From CAKSQL01 sp045606465 (GTDB taxonomy: Bacteria > Bacillota > Clostridia > UBA1381), in contig JAZURZ010000071.1 in the NCBI GenBank assembly GCA_045606465.1, forward strand, positions 1-6,599: a stretch of 6,599 bases of DNA. The letters run 5' to 3'. Within the stretch, counting starts at the first letter, position 1; each line of letters opens with the position of its first letter. The notes under the pieces are model-generated. The model was not told the origin of the DNA, did not search any database, and saw only the letters and a program-made list of their open reading frames with translations. This document shows positions 1 through 6,365 of this stretch, in pieces. Made by a program: the position numbers and the translations under genes.

Positions 1-130
1 AAATCTTGTCGATTTCCCGGCCAGCGCAGATATCGTCGATCACATGACGGTAAGCGCCGGTGACGATGGCGGCATAGTAAGCGGACTTGGCTCTGCCTTC
101 AATTTTAATGCCGTCAATGCCGGCGTCCAT
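1..130 (-). other. Segment 3 of the chimeric frame: fragment of a U32-family peptidase
   Basis: Residues about 389-431, cut by the window edge. The diagnostic stretch is MDAGIDGIKIEGRAKSAYY followed by AAIVTGAYRHVIDD. This matches the U32 family (YrrO/YhbU/RlhA-like) core, in which a KIEGR(M/A)KS.YY motif follows an (E/D)AGI(D/T) helix. GC is about 53% over the first 120 bases, and the codons favour GCC, GGC, ATC and GAC, unlike every other gene in the window. This suggests DNA from a different genome or a different genomic context. Only about 43 residues are visible, so the role (collagenase-like peptidase versus rRNA hydroxylation-associated protein) cannot be told. Confidence 0.8.
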
Positions 131-1294
131 CAGCTCTTTCAGATAAGAATCCAAATCAACAATATCTTCACCTTCACGTTCGCCATTTGACCTGTTTCCG
201 AACTTATGTATCAAAGAACAAATCAACCATTCTTCTCCCTTGTTCAGCGTTTCTAATAGGTCATCCTGGCTTTTTGCCCTATGTAAATCTGTGCCATTAT
301 GCTGAAAGTTCATGGCTATCTGTTCATGTAACTCTGTTCTATCTGTAATTATCAACACCCTGGGATTTTCGAAATTATTCTTGATATACTGCGCCAACCA
401 AAACATTGTCAAACTCTTACCTGACCCTTGACTATGCCAAATAACACCGCTGGCTTTCTCTCTCAATCTAGGCATTGCTGCGTTCAAAGCGTGCAATTGG
501 TGTGGGCGCATCACCTTTTTGATGCCGGCATCGGTTGTTATACCATATCTAAACATTGTCATAAACGTTTGTTTATCAAAAAACATCTGCAACGCTTCTG
601 TATCCGTCAATTTGACACCTGTTTCATTTGTGTCTTTTTTCCACGGGCACCAATACTTTTGTGGTGTGCATATTGTAGCATACATAAGTTGTGCAAACTC
701 TTCACGTGTGATATATGATTTTGGATTTAAGTTTCCAAGGTCATCACCATGCAAATATCCTCTTTCTACAAGTGGAAGTATGTTATCTACTGCCCAATCA
801 GAAACGTCAGCACCGTCATTGAACTTATTAAGTGCATCGGCATTTCCGCCCGAAAGAACAAGCACTCTTGCAAAAATGGCAAATGTCTGCTCTCTTGTGA
901 TAGGCTCATCGGGATCCATTTGTGTTGAGCTTACACCGCTCAAAACCCCCATGTTAACTGCCTTTGCGATACTATCATAGTACCATGCACTTTCACTTAC
1001 ATCTGAAAATGCTGAAATGTCAGCCTTAATCTCAGCACCAAATGCACGAGTGATAATTGCTGCCATTTCCGCTCTGGTAAGCAATTCTTTTGGACCAATC
1101 TGATTGTTTCCATAGCCATAAAGCAAGCCATTTTCAACAGCTGCCTCCATTGCAGGCTTAGACCAGCCCGTCGGAAAATCTACAAAATTTTCCGCAGGGT
1201 TTGCAAGCACTGCAGGCATCATGGTAAATAGCATAATTGCCGCAACAAGAAAACTTGCAAGCCTTTTTGTCTTTGCTTTCATTTCTTTTCTCAT
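1..1294 (-). CDS. SLH-domain secreted protein fused in frame to HsdR and U32 fragments (3' end beyond the window)
   Basis: I read one uninterrupted frame from ATG at 1294 to the window edge (431 codons, no stop). AAGGAG lies at 1306-1311, 11 nt upstream; a second in-frame ATG at 1282 is possible. Residues 1-31 are a signal peptide (KAKTKR, hydrophobic core, PAVLA before N32). SLH domains lie at about 37-86, 96-145 and 158-205, each with a TRAE or TRE(E/Q) motif (73-76, 133-136, 196-199). SLH domains anchor exported proteins to cell-wall polymers. From about residue 206 the sequence becomes HsdR-like with Walker A SQGSGKS at 288-294, and from about 389 it becomes U32 peptidase-like. The gene starts 49 nt after the stop of the upstream membrane-protein gene, so the two are probably co-transcribed. 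The SLH identity is secure. That the whole frame is one genuine protein is doubtful: an assembly chimera is a serious alternative. Confidence 0.7.
   Translation of the reverse strand, partial: MRKEMKAKTKRLASFLVAAIMLFTMMPAVLANPAENFVDFPTGWSKPAMEAAVENGLLYGYGNNQIGPKELLTRAEMAAIITRAFGAEIKADISAFSDVSESAWYYDSIAKAVNMGVLSGVSSTQMDPDEPITREQTFAIFARVLVLSGGNADALNKFNDGADVSDWAVDNILPLVERGYLHGDDLGNLNPKSYITREEFAQLMYATICTPQKYWCPWKKDTNETGVKLTDTEALQMFFDKQTFMTMFRYGITTDAGIKKVMRPHQLHALNAAMPRLREKASGVIWHSQGSGKSLTMFWLAQYIKNNFENPRVLIITDRTELHEQIAMNFQHNGTDLHRAKSQDDLLETLNKGEEWLICSLIHKFGNRSNGEREGEDIVDLDSYLKELMDAGIDGIKIEGRAKSAYYAAIVTGAYRHVIDDICAGREIDKI
131..679 (-). other. hsdR (fragment): Segment 2 of the chimeric frame: internal fragment of a type I restriction enzyme R subunit (HsdR)
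   Basis: Residues about 206-388. The start (TPQKYWCPWKKD) resembles the HsdR stretch between the nuclease and motor domains. It is followed by the HsdR landmark of a PHQ..A.N helix (PHQLHALNAAM), the Walker A/helicase motif I region GVIWHSQGSGKSLTMFWLA (residues 282-300), motif Ia-like RVLIITDRTELHEQI, and LICSLIHKFGNR. The fragment stops before the DECHRTQ-type motif II, and it lacks the N-terminal nuclease domain and the rest of the SF2 motor. It therefore cannot work as a DNA translocase or endonuclease. No hsdM or hsdS is in the window. GC is about 40% over 241-480. The family assignment is strong; the left boundary is uncertain by about 10-15 codons. Confidence 0.82.
680..1294 (-). other. 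Segment 1 of the chimeric frame: signal peptide plus three SLH domains
   Basis: Residues 1-205. This is the expected N-terminal architecture of a small clostridial S-layer-type protein. The third SLH domain is complete up to its closing helix (ITREEFAQLMY, 195-205), and the match to the family stops exactly there. GC is about 46% over 781-960, higher than the AT-rich genes upstream. A normal member would carry its functional or export-specific region after the third SLH domain; here that region is replaced by foreign sequence. Confidence 0.85.
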
Positions 1295-1343
1295 TTTCTT
1301 TTCTTCTCCTTATAATTTATTTCAAATTCCATCATATACTCGT

Positions 1344-2093
1344 CTAATCCATGTATCGGTTAATGAAATACGCTTTTTTTGCTCTTTTCTTTTGAAGATA
1401 GCTTTCTTTAAGCTCACTTGTGATGGTGTCTTCTTTACCATTTTTTTTAAGTTCTGCCGCTATTTCATCAATCACTCCATACACATAGCTGTCACATTCT
1501 TTTTCCCACGCTGAAACCTTAGGAAGATATTTTGGAAGCATTCTCTTTTTTAAAGCTCCCTGCTCTGGCAAAAGAATATGATTAGCTCTTACCTCTCCTT
1601 GAAATTCCGCTGTTGCCTGGGCCTCTATATCGTCAAGTTTATTAAGATAATTATTTTCCAGTATGTACAATTTAGCTACCAGTTCCGAAACAATCTGCTC
1701 CGATGTTTTAGGTGCCTCGGTTGCAGGTGTTGACGAAGATGGTTTTTGTGTTGTCTGATTTTTTGGCGGTGGCTCTTCCACTTGGGGAGATTTAATGTTT
1801 TCTGCATCCTGCCCCGTCATTTTTGCTATAACCTCTTCTTCGGTCATTGTGCCGTCATTTAATGCTTTGATCTCTTCTGGTGTCATTTCACGAACCGTTA
1901 TATTTTCATTTTCATCAAGAATTTTTTGCAACTCGTCTTTATGTTGTTGAAGATTTCCCTCCACGGTTTCCTGAGAATACAAAATTGCATCTATCATCGC
2001 ATTTATAGTGTTCCAATTTTTATATACAAACAAACCTATTATTAAAAAAATGACTAATATAATGCCAAGACAAATTTTCGTTTTTTTCTTCAT
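1344..2093 (-). CDS. Single-pass membrane-anchored protein of unknown function
   Basis: A 249-residue protein. I chose the ATG at 2093 rather than the upstream in-frame one at 2114 because GGAGG (2099-2103) sits 5 nt before it, and because the product then begins MKKKTK directly before the membrane segment. Residues about 7-24 form one transmembrane helix with the lysines inside, so the rest should be outside the cell. Residues about 40-100 are charged and helical (TPEEIKALNDGTMTEEEV). Residues about 101-131 are a Pro/Thr/Ser linker of the cell-wall-spanning kind (EEPPPKNQTTQKPSSSTPAT). Residues 132-249 form a lysine- and glutamate-rich helical domain ending AKKAYFINRYMD. I recognise no enzymatic motif. 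The gene is the first in a unit with the SLH gene 49 nt downstream and is driven by the promoter at 2134-2162, so a cell-envelope role is likely but inferred. Confidence 0.85.
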   Translation of the reverse strand: MKKKTKICLGIILVIFLIIGLFVYKNWNTINAMIDAILYSQETVEGNLQQHKDELQKILDENENITVREMTPEEIKALNDGTMTEEEVIAKMTGQDAENIKSPQVEEPPPKNQTTQKPSSSTPATEAPKTSEQIVSELVAKLYILENNYLNKLDDIEAQATAEFQGEVRANHILLPEQGALKKRMLPKYLPKVSAWEKECDSYVYGVIDEIAAELKKNGKEDTITSELKESYLQKKRAKKAYFINRYMD

Positions 2094-2098
2094 AAACA

Positions 2099-2103
2099 CC
2101 TCC
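2099..2103 (-). promoter_or_regulatory. Ribosome binding site GGAGG fixing the start of the membrane-protein gene
   Basis: GGAGG lies 5 nt before the ATG at 2093. The alternative ATG at 2114 lies upstream of this site and has no comparable purine box, so the shorter protein is preferred. Confidence 0.75.
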
Positions 2104-2133
2104 ATAAGTTGCAAATTCTAAACTCACATATAT

Positions 2134-2162
2134 ATTATACACTCTTACATATTAAATGTCAA
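2134..2162 (-). promoter_or_regulatory. Consensus sigma-A promoter for the membrane protein/SLH unit
   Basis: On the minus strand, TTGACA (2157-2162) and TATAAT (2134-2139) are separated by exactly 17 bp, a full match to the housekeeping consensus in both boxes. Transcription should begin near 2127, leaving a leader of only about 25 nt before the ribosome binding site at 2099-2103, too short for a riboswitch. This predicts strong constitutive expression, in line with an abundant envelope component. Confidence 0.85.
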
Positions 2163-2218
2163 GTGTTTTTGTCATCATTTATATGTATATTTATTATAAA
2201 ATTTTACATAGTAAACGA

Positions 2219-2893
2219 CTACAAAATCAACCTTTCACAATTAAAAAGACTCAAAAAAGAAACAAAAAGTTCCATTGGTTTTGCGATTTGCTGAAAATTC
2301 CAAAAAAAAAGAGGATGTAAAAAAATTTTTACACCCTTTTTTGGCTGATTTTTTAATTTATAATTTTCGGCTTTTATCTGGAAATATGCCTTTGGATGAT
2401 CGCATACAGGGCAGATTTCAGGAGCTTTTTTGCCAATTACTATATGTCCGCAGTTTGAGCACTGCCAAATCATATCATTATCTCTTGAGAAGACTATTTC
2501 ATCCTCTATGTTTTTAAGCAATTTTCTGTATCTTTCCTCGTGCTCTTTTTCAATTTTGGCTACCTTGTCAAAAAGAATTGCAATTTTTTCAAAGCCTTCC
2601 TCCCTTGCATCCTCTGCCATTTTTGCATACATGTCGGTCCATTCGTAGTTTTCTCCCTCGGCTGCGTCTAAAAGATTTGTCATAGTGTCGGGCATTCCGT
2701 CATGAAGAAGCTTAAACCAAATTTTTGCATGCTCCTTTTCGTTATTTGCAGTCTCTTCAAAAAGCTGGGCAATCTGAACATAGCCCTCTTTTTTAGCCTT
2801 TGATGCATAATATGTATATTTATTTCTTGCCTGGCTTTCTCCTGCAAAGGCTGTCATTAAATTTTGTTCTGTTTTTGTTCCCTTTAAGTTCAT
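2219..2893 (-). CDS. rbr: Rubrerythrin with an abnormal 46-residue C-terminal tail
   Basis: A cytoplasmic non-haem iron peroxidase that reduces hydrogen peroxide in anaerobes. The ferritin-like diiron domain spans about residues 1-135, with candidate ligands E19, E52 and H55 (EKEH), E81/E84 (ENYE) and E115/H118 (EKEH). The rubredoxin-like domain spans about 140-178, with Cys pairs CSNC (145/148) and CPVC (161/164) for one Fe. AAGGAGG at 2901-2907, 7 nt before the ATG, fixes the start. Family members usually stop at the AENY found here at 175-178. In this copy codon 179 is AAA instead of a stop, and the frame runs on for 46 unrelated residues through a terminator hairpin (2302-2342). A TAA to AAA change at codon 179, or a one-base indel just upstream, would explain it. 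The gene is monocistronic with its own promoter. Confidence 0.95.
   Translation of the reverse strand: MNLKGTKTEQNLMTAFAGESQARNKYTYYASKAKKEGYVQIAQLFEETANNEKEHAKIWFKLLHDGMPDTMTNLLDAAEGENYEWTDMYAKMAEDAREEGFEKIAILFDKVAKIEKEHEERYRKLLKNIEDEIVFSRDNDMIWQCSNCGHIVIGKKAPEICPVCDHPKAYFQIKAENYKLKNQPKKGVKIFLHPLFFWNFQQIAKPMELFVSFLSLFNCERLIL
2302..2342 (-). terminator. Rho-independent terminator located inside the rubrerythrin reading frame
   Basis: Read on the minus strand, the arm GGGTGTAAAAA pairs with TTTTTACATCC (11 pairs, one of them G-U) across a 2-nt T loop. A six-A run precedes it, and CTC then nine consecutive Ts (2302-2310) follow. The flanking A and T runs can extend the stem. It lies about 20 nt beyond the usual rubrerythrin end (Y178, codon 2360-2362), where a terminator for that gene belongs, but about 80 nt before the stop codon actually used. 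Confidence 0.85.
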
Positions 2894-2928
2894 TTTTTAT
2901 CCTCCTTAACAATTTAAATTCTTTTTTC

Positions 2929-2958
2929 ATTTTAACACATTTATTTTATATATGTCAA
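2929..2958 (-). promoter_or_regulatory. Sigma-A promoter of the rubrerythrin gene with extended -10
   Basis: On the minus strand, TTGACA (2953-2958), an 18-bp spacer and TAAAAT (2929-2934). The spacer ends in TGT, which supplies the TGn extended -10 element. The start of transcription falls about 30 nt before the ATG. I looked for a PerR-like inverted repeat around it and did not find a convincing one. Confidence 0.75.
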
Positions 2959-2999
2959 TGCATTTTTTTTAAATTTTCCTTTTAAAATCGACATTTTTA

Positions 3000-4115
3000 T
3001 CATTTTTTCTTAAATATATTTTCTGCAATTTTTATCCATCTGTCAATGCTCACCTTACCATCATACGCCGAAACCCCATGTACGCTTGCAAGATAGTCGG
3101 TGTATTCTTCAAGAGGATACACAACAAATTCCTTTAAGTTTCTATCATAGTGAGTTATGGTAAGCTCTAAGGAATAGTCAGATATTCTTACTCCTTCAGA
3201 ATCGACAAAAAGGCTTACCCTTGCAATTCCTCCGAGAAGATTTTCGGCTCTTTGTTGTCGTGAAACAAAGTTTCCCAAGGAATAGTAAACAAGCATTTTG
3301 TTGCCATTATCTGAATTTACCCATTCCACTGGCTCAAGAACATGGGGATGTGCACCTATAACAAGGTCTGCTCCCCACTCGCACATTTTTCTTGCAAGGC
3401 TTTTTTGTTCTTCATTGGGTTTTGTGGAATATTCAGTTCCCCAATGAGGAAAAACTATTGTAAAGTCAGCATTTTCCTCTGCAAAAATCACGTCCTTTTT
3501 TATTTTTTCTTCGTCTATATAATTTACTAAATACTCCATTCCCTTGGGAGGAAACATTCCATTTGTGTCATATGTATAGTTTAAAAGCGCAAGTCTTGCA
3601 CCCTTTAATTCTACAATTTTTACCTCCTGCTGTTGTTCAGGGCTTTCGTTTAGTCCGAGCATAACCATATTGGGATAATTTTTCCAGAAATCAATTGTGT
3701 TTTTTGCACCATTCACCCCCTTATCAAGGGCATGATTTGATGCGTGCAAAACCACGTCAAAGCCTTGTTCTGCAAGGCATTTTCCCATATCGGTCGGCGA
3801 ATTGAAAAGTGGGTAGCCCGAAAAACCCAGCTCGTCCCCTCCGAAGATGGTTTCCTGACCTATAATTGCAAGGTCCGCTCCCCTTATATCCTCAGAAAGC
3901 TCGGAAAAAATATGTGAAAAATCATAGCTTCCGTCCTCTTTTTTACCACTGTTTACCACATACATATGCAAAAGGTTGTCGCCCGCTGCCCAAAGGGTTA
4001 TCTCCTCTGTTTTTTCCTCTTGTTTGTTTTTAGACATGGTTTTTTCTGTCGGCTTTGCACACCCCGACAAAAGAAAGCTTAAAACCAAAGAAATGGTTAA
4101 AAATTTACAAAACAC
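3000..4115 (-). CDS. CapA-family (poly-gamma-glutamate synthesis type) metallophosphatase lipoprotein
   Basis: A 371-residue protein. The start is GTG at 4115, with AGGAGG (4124-4129) 8 nt upstream. Residues 1-19 are a lipoprotein signal with lipobox LSGC, so C19 should be lipidated and the enzyme held on the outer face of the membrane. The rest is a PGA_cap calcineurin-like domain: AAGDNLLH (43-50), GQE (86-88, where relatives usually have NLE), SNHALDKG (126-133), FPHWGTEY (222-229), GAHPHV (254-259) and SLGNF (279-283). The Asp, Asn and His residues of these motifs form the two-metal site in the family. Members act in poly-gamma-glutamate or other envelope polymer metabolism, but no capB or capC is nearby, so the substrate is unknown and capA itself should not be assigned. 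It is the last gene of the three-gene cluster, 22 nt after the EamA gene. Confidence 0.9.
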   Translation of the reverse strand: MFCKFLTISLVLSFLLSGCAKPTEKTMSKNKQEEKTEEITLWAAGDNLLHMYVVNSGKKEDGSYDFSHIFSELSEDIRGADLAIIGQETIFGGDELGFSGYPLFNSPTDMGKCLAEQGFDVVLHASNHALDKGVNGAKNTIDFWKNYPNMVMLGLNESPEQQQEVKIVELKGARLALLNYTYDTNGMFPPKGMEYLVNYIDEEKIKKDVIFAEENADFTIVFPHWGTEYSTKPNEEQKSLARKMCEWGADLVIGAHPHVLEPVEWVNSDNGNKMLVYYSLGNFVSRQQRAENLLGGIARVSLFVDSEGVRISDYSLELTITHYDRNLKEFVVYPLEEYTDYLASVHGVSAYDGKVSIDRWIKIAENIFKKK

Positions 4116-4123
4116 ACTACCTT

Positions 4124-4129
4124 CCTCCT
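4124..4129 (-). promoter_or_regulatory. Ribosome binding site AGGAGG supporting a GTG start
   Basis: A full AGGAGG lies 8 nt before GTG at 4115 in the 22-nt gap between the EamA and CapA-like genes. No in-frame ATG lies between this site and the lipoprotein signal, so GTG is the natural start. Confidence 0.75.
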
Positions 4130-4137
4130 CATCTTTA

Positions 4138-5010
4138 TTATGTTTGACTTTTTCCCAAAAGAAAGACCGCTCCCAAAATCAAAACAATCCCGCAGATTGA
4201 AAAAAGGTCAGCATGCTCCTTAAAAATAAATATGCTAATTAATGTTGCCGCCATTGGCTCCACAACGCTCAAAACCGCCGCAGTACCTACAGGGAGCTCC
4301 TTTAATGCAATAGTATATAAAAAATATGGTAACACACAGGTTACAATTCCTATGCTTGCACAAAGAGGCAAAACTTTCGAAAAATTTTGTGACACGAGTT
4401 TTAGCATATCAGACGAATTTGAAAAAATAACCGCTGTAATTGCCATAAAAATAAAGCAATAAAGACTTGCCGAAAATGGATTGCATTTTTTTCGCATCTG
4501 AATTTTAGTAAATATGTTATAGCCGCTGTATGCAAGTCCCGAACAAAGACCTATAAAAATGCCATATGCATCAAATTTCATGCCACCCCCAAGTCCCGAC
4601 ACCAAAACACAGCCTGCAAGCATAAAAAACACCGATATAGCTTTTTTAAATGTAAATCTTTCCCCCAAAAAAAGGACCGAGTATATCATCACAATTACAG
4701 GGGCGGTGTACATAAGTATCACTGCGACCGAGACCGAGGTTCTTTGCATACAAGCAAAATAGCAGGCACTTGTTAAAAATATGCACAAGCCGCTAAGAGC
4801 ATACAAAATAAGCTCTTTTGCGTTTGTCAAAAAAGCCTTTCTGTTAAAAAAAATTGCATACAAAACAAATGCAATTGCCGCCACTCCCCCACGCATTGCA
4901 GTCATTTGCAGGGTTGAAAAGCCATAAGGCGAAAGGGCACGGACAAAAACGCCTGATGTGCCCCATAAAATACCAGTTAAAATTATGTATAAAAAAGCTC
5001 TTTTTTTCAT
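4138..5010 (-). CDS. EamA/DMT-family transporter
   Basis: A 290-residue inner-membrane protein with about ten hydrophobic helices and two EamA repeats, the usual length and layout for the drug/metabolite transporter superfamily. Repeat 1 opens with LTGILWGTSGVFVRAL (11-26) and closes with YTAPVIVMIYSVLFLGER (101-118). Repeat 2 opens with AYGIFIGLCSGLAYSGYN (148-165) and closes with EPMAATLISIFIFKE (251-265). The TAP and EP motifs and the GE/KE near each repeat end are family hallmarks. Members export amino acids, nucleobases or other small metabolites by exchange or proton coupling; the substrate cannot be told here. The ATG at 5010 has only a weak GGGA-type ribosome binding site, so translation may partly depend on coupling to the permease gene ending 27 nt upstream. 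The CapA-like gene follows after 22 nt. Confidence 0.92.
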   Translation of the reverse strand: MKKRAFLYIILTGILWGTSGVFVRALSPYGFSTLQMTAMRGGVAAIAFVLYAIFFNRKAFLTNAKELILYALSGLCIFLTSACYFACMQRTSVSVAVILMYTAPVIVMIYSVLFLGERFTFKKAISVFFMLAGCVLVSGLGGGMKFDAYGIFIGLCSGLAYSGYNIFTKIQMRKKCNPFSASLYCFIFMAITAVIFSNSSDMLKLVSQNFSKVLPLCASIGIVTCVLPYFLYTIALKELPVGTAAVLSVVEPMAATLISIFIFKEHADLFSICGIVLILGAVFLLGKSQT

Positions 5011-5037
5011 TTTTTCCCATTCCCTGAAATTATTTTA

Positions 5038-6135
5038 TCACATTGTTAAAAAAAGCATAAATCCCGTCAAAACAATTACAAAACCAAAATTATATGCCGA
5101 AAATAAAGCTATGTAGGATGCACACTTTCGGGGATTATGCTTTAAATATTCCCTGAAAGTTATAAGACTTGCCAGGGATGCAATAAGGGTTCCTGCGCCT
5201 CCAATATTTACTCCCAAAAGCAAATCACGATAGTTCTCGGTAAATTGCGATAATAAAACCGCAGTAGGAACATTACTTATTATCTGACAGGAAAGCACGC
5301 TGAAAATTAATGTACTTTTTTCAAGCAAGGCTCCAAAAAAATTTTTTACCTCATCAATTCTTGCCATATTACCCGCAAAAACAAAGAAGAAAACAAAGGT
5401 TAAAAGCAAGGGATAATCCACCGATTTTATAGCCTTTTTGTCAAGAATTAAGAGCACAAAAAATATAACTAAAAGCCCTATTTTATAAGATATTCCTCTG
5501 AAAACTATTGTTATCGAGAGTAAAAATAAAACAAGATAAATAGTTGTCCTTAATGGATTTAAATTTATTTTTTCGTCACTGATTTTTAAAGGCTCAGGTT
5601 TTATAAAAAGGCAGCAAATGGTTATTAAAATAACTGAAAGAATAAAGGGCGGTGCCATTATTTTAATAAATTCTGCGGTCGGAATTTCAAATTTTGTATA
5701 TAAATACAAATTCTGCGGATTCCCGAAAGGAGTTATCATTCCACCCAGATTTGCCGCAATATTCTGCATTATAAATGTAAATGCCATATATTTTTCTTTA
5801 TTGGTTGTGGAAAGCACAAAATATCCCAATGGCAAAAAGGTGAGAAGCGCCATATCATTGGCAATAAGCATAGAGCCTATAAAGGTTATATATACAAGTG
5901 CAAGTATGCTCATTCTTGCATTTTTGCAACCCTTCACAATTTTTCGTGCAAGCACATAAAAAAAGTTGATATTTTTAAGTGCACACACCACCGCCAAAAC
6001 ACAAAAAAGGCAGGTAAGGGTTTTAAAATCAAAATAGCCTATGTACTCCCTTCCTACAGGAACAATTATGCTTGTTATAAGAGCTGCAAAAAAGGCAATT
6101 ACCATTACTATATTCTTTTTAATAAATTCCGTCAA
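5038..6135 (-). CDS. ArsB/NhaD-SLC13 type anion permease (ion transporter superfamily)
   Basis: A 365-residue membrane protein with about ten helices. The signature hairpins of the ion transporter superfamily are present in both halves: ANDMALLTFLPL (92-103) and NLGGMITPFGNPQNLYLY (129-146) in the first, SNVPTAVLLSQF (287-298) and GVNIGGAGTLIASLASLI (308-325) in the second. The GNPQNL loop resembles the arsenite/anion and NhaD-like branches more than dicarboxylate-specific SLC13 members, but substrate and coupling ion stay open. No arsR or arsenate reductase is nearby, so an arsenic role has no support. The start used is TTG at 6135 with a GGGGACGGA purine stretch upstream; ATG at codon 11 is an alternative but would trim the charged KK before the first helix. 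It is the first gene of the three-gene cluster. Confidence 0.88.
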   Translation of the reverse strand: MTEFIKKNIVMVIAFFAALITSIIVPVGREYIGYFDFKTLTCLFCVLAVVCALKNINFFYVLARKIVKGCKNARMSILALVYITFIGSMLIANDMALLTFLPLGYFVLSTTNKEKYMAFTFIMQNIAANLGGMITPFGNPQNLYLYTKFEIPTAEFIKIMAPPFILSVILITICCLFIKPEPLKISDEKINLNPLRTTIYLVLFLLSITIVFRGISYKIGLLVIFFVLLILDKKAIKSVDYPLLLTFVFFFVFAGNMARIDEVKNFFGALLEKSTLIFSVLSCQIISNVPTAVLLSQFTENYRDLLLGVNIGGAGTLIASLASLITFREYLKHNPRKCASYIALFSAYNFGFVIVLTGFMLFLTM

Positions 6136-6226
6136 TTTTTATCCGTCCCCTTTGTTTCTTTTGTAAAATCAGCAAAAATTCATATGCCATTGTTTTGGCG
6201 ATATGCTCGTTTACGCTCGTGCGATA

Positions 6227-6255
6227 TATTTAGCGATATAAAGTTTAGATACCAA
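6227..6255 (-). promoter_or_regulatory. Candidate weak promoter for the permease/EamA/CapA cluster
   Basis: On the minus strand, TTGGTA (6250-6255), a 17-bp spacer and TAAATA (6227-6232). Each box departs from consensus, and the AT-rich DNA gives chance matches easily. It is the best candidate I found upstream of the TTG at 6135, and it lies within the repeat-like intergenic DNA, which would mean that the inserted element supplies the promoter. Confidence 0.25.
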
Positions 6256-6299
6256 CAATTAAATGAATAATTAATAACGAATAATGAATAATTGTGGTT

Positions 6300-6320
6300 G
6301 AAAATCGCTCTGCGATTTTC
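6300..6320. repeat. Perfect 9-bp hairpin with TCT loop
   Basis: GAAAATCGC (6300-6308), TCT, GCGATTTTC (6312-6320). On the plus strand it is followed by only a short TTTT, so it could act as a weak terminator in that direction; on the minus strand no T run follows. I read it mainly as part of the structured intergenic element. Confidence 0.7.
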
Positions 6321-6365
6321 TTTTAATTCAAATGCGTAGCATTTGTTGAATTTTTCACTATTCAT

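Noticed and set aside
131..679. A functional type I restriction system
   Set aside because: Only an internal HsdR piece is present. Motif II, the nuclease domain, hsdM and hsdS are all missing from the window.
428..980. Two overlapping plus-strand reading frames of 96 and 153 codons
   Set aside because: They lie antisense to the chimeric minus-strand frame, have no ribosome binding site, show no recognisable family and are compositionally the reverse of the SLH/HsdR coding sequence.
2094..2114. A seven-codon upstream extension (MQLMEVF) of the membrane protein
   Set aside because: The GGAGG at 2099-2103 lies inside this extension and serves the ATG at 2093, which begins a normal membrane-anchor sequence.
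2894..2999. A PerR-type operator or a CapA-cluster terminator upstream of rubrerythrin
   Set aside because: No convincing inverted repeat for PerR was visible. The only hairpin after the CapA-like stop is a short AT-only stem, so neither is called.
5038..6135. Assignment of the permease as an arsenite exporter (arsB)
   Set aside because: The ion transporter fold is shared by many anion and sodium/proton carriers, and there is no ars regulator or reductase nearby.
6199..6240. Repeated GCGATAT and GCTCG units as a CRISPR array or iteron origin
   Set aside because: There are too few units, with irregular spacing, no spacer structure, no cas genes and no replication gene. They fit better as part of the structured intergenic element.
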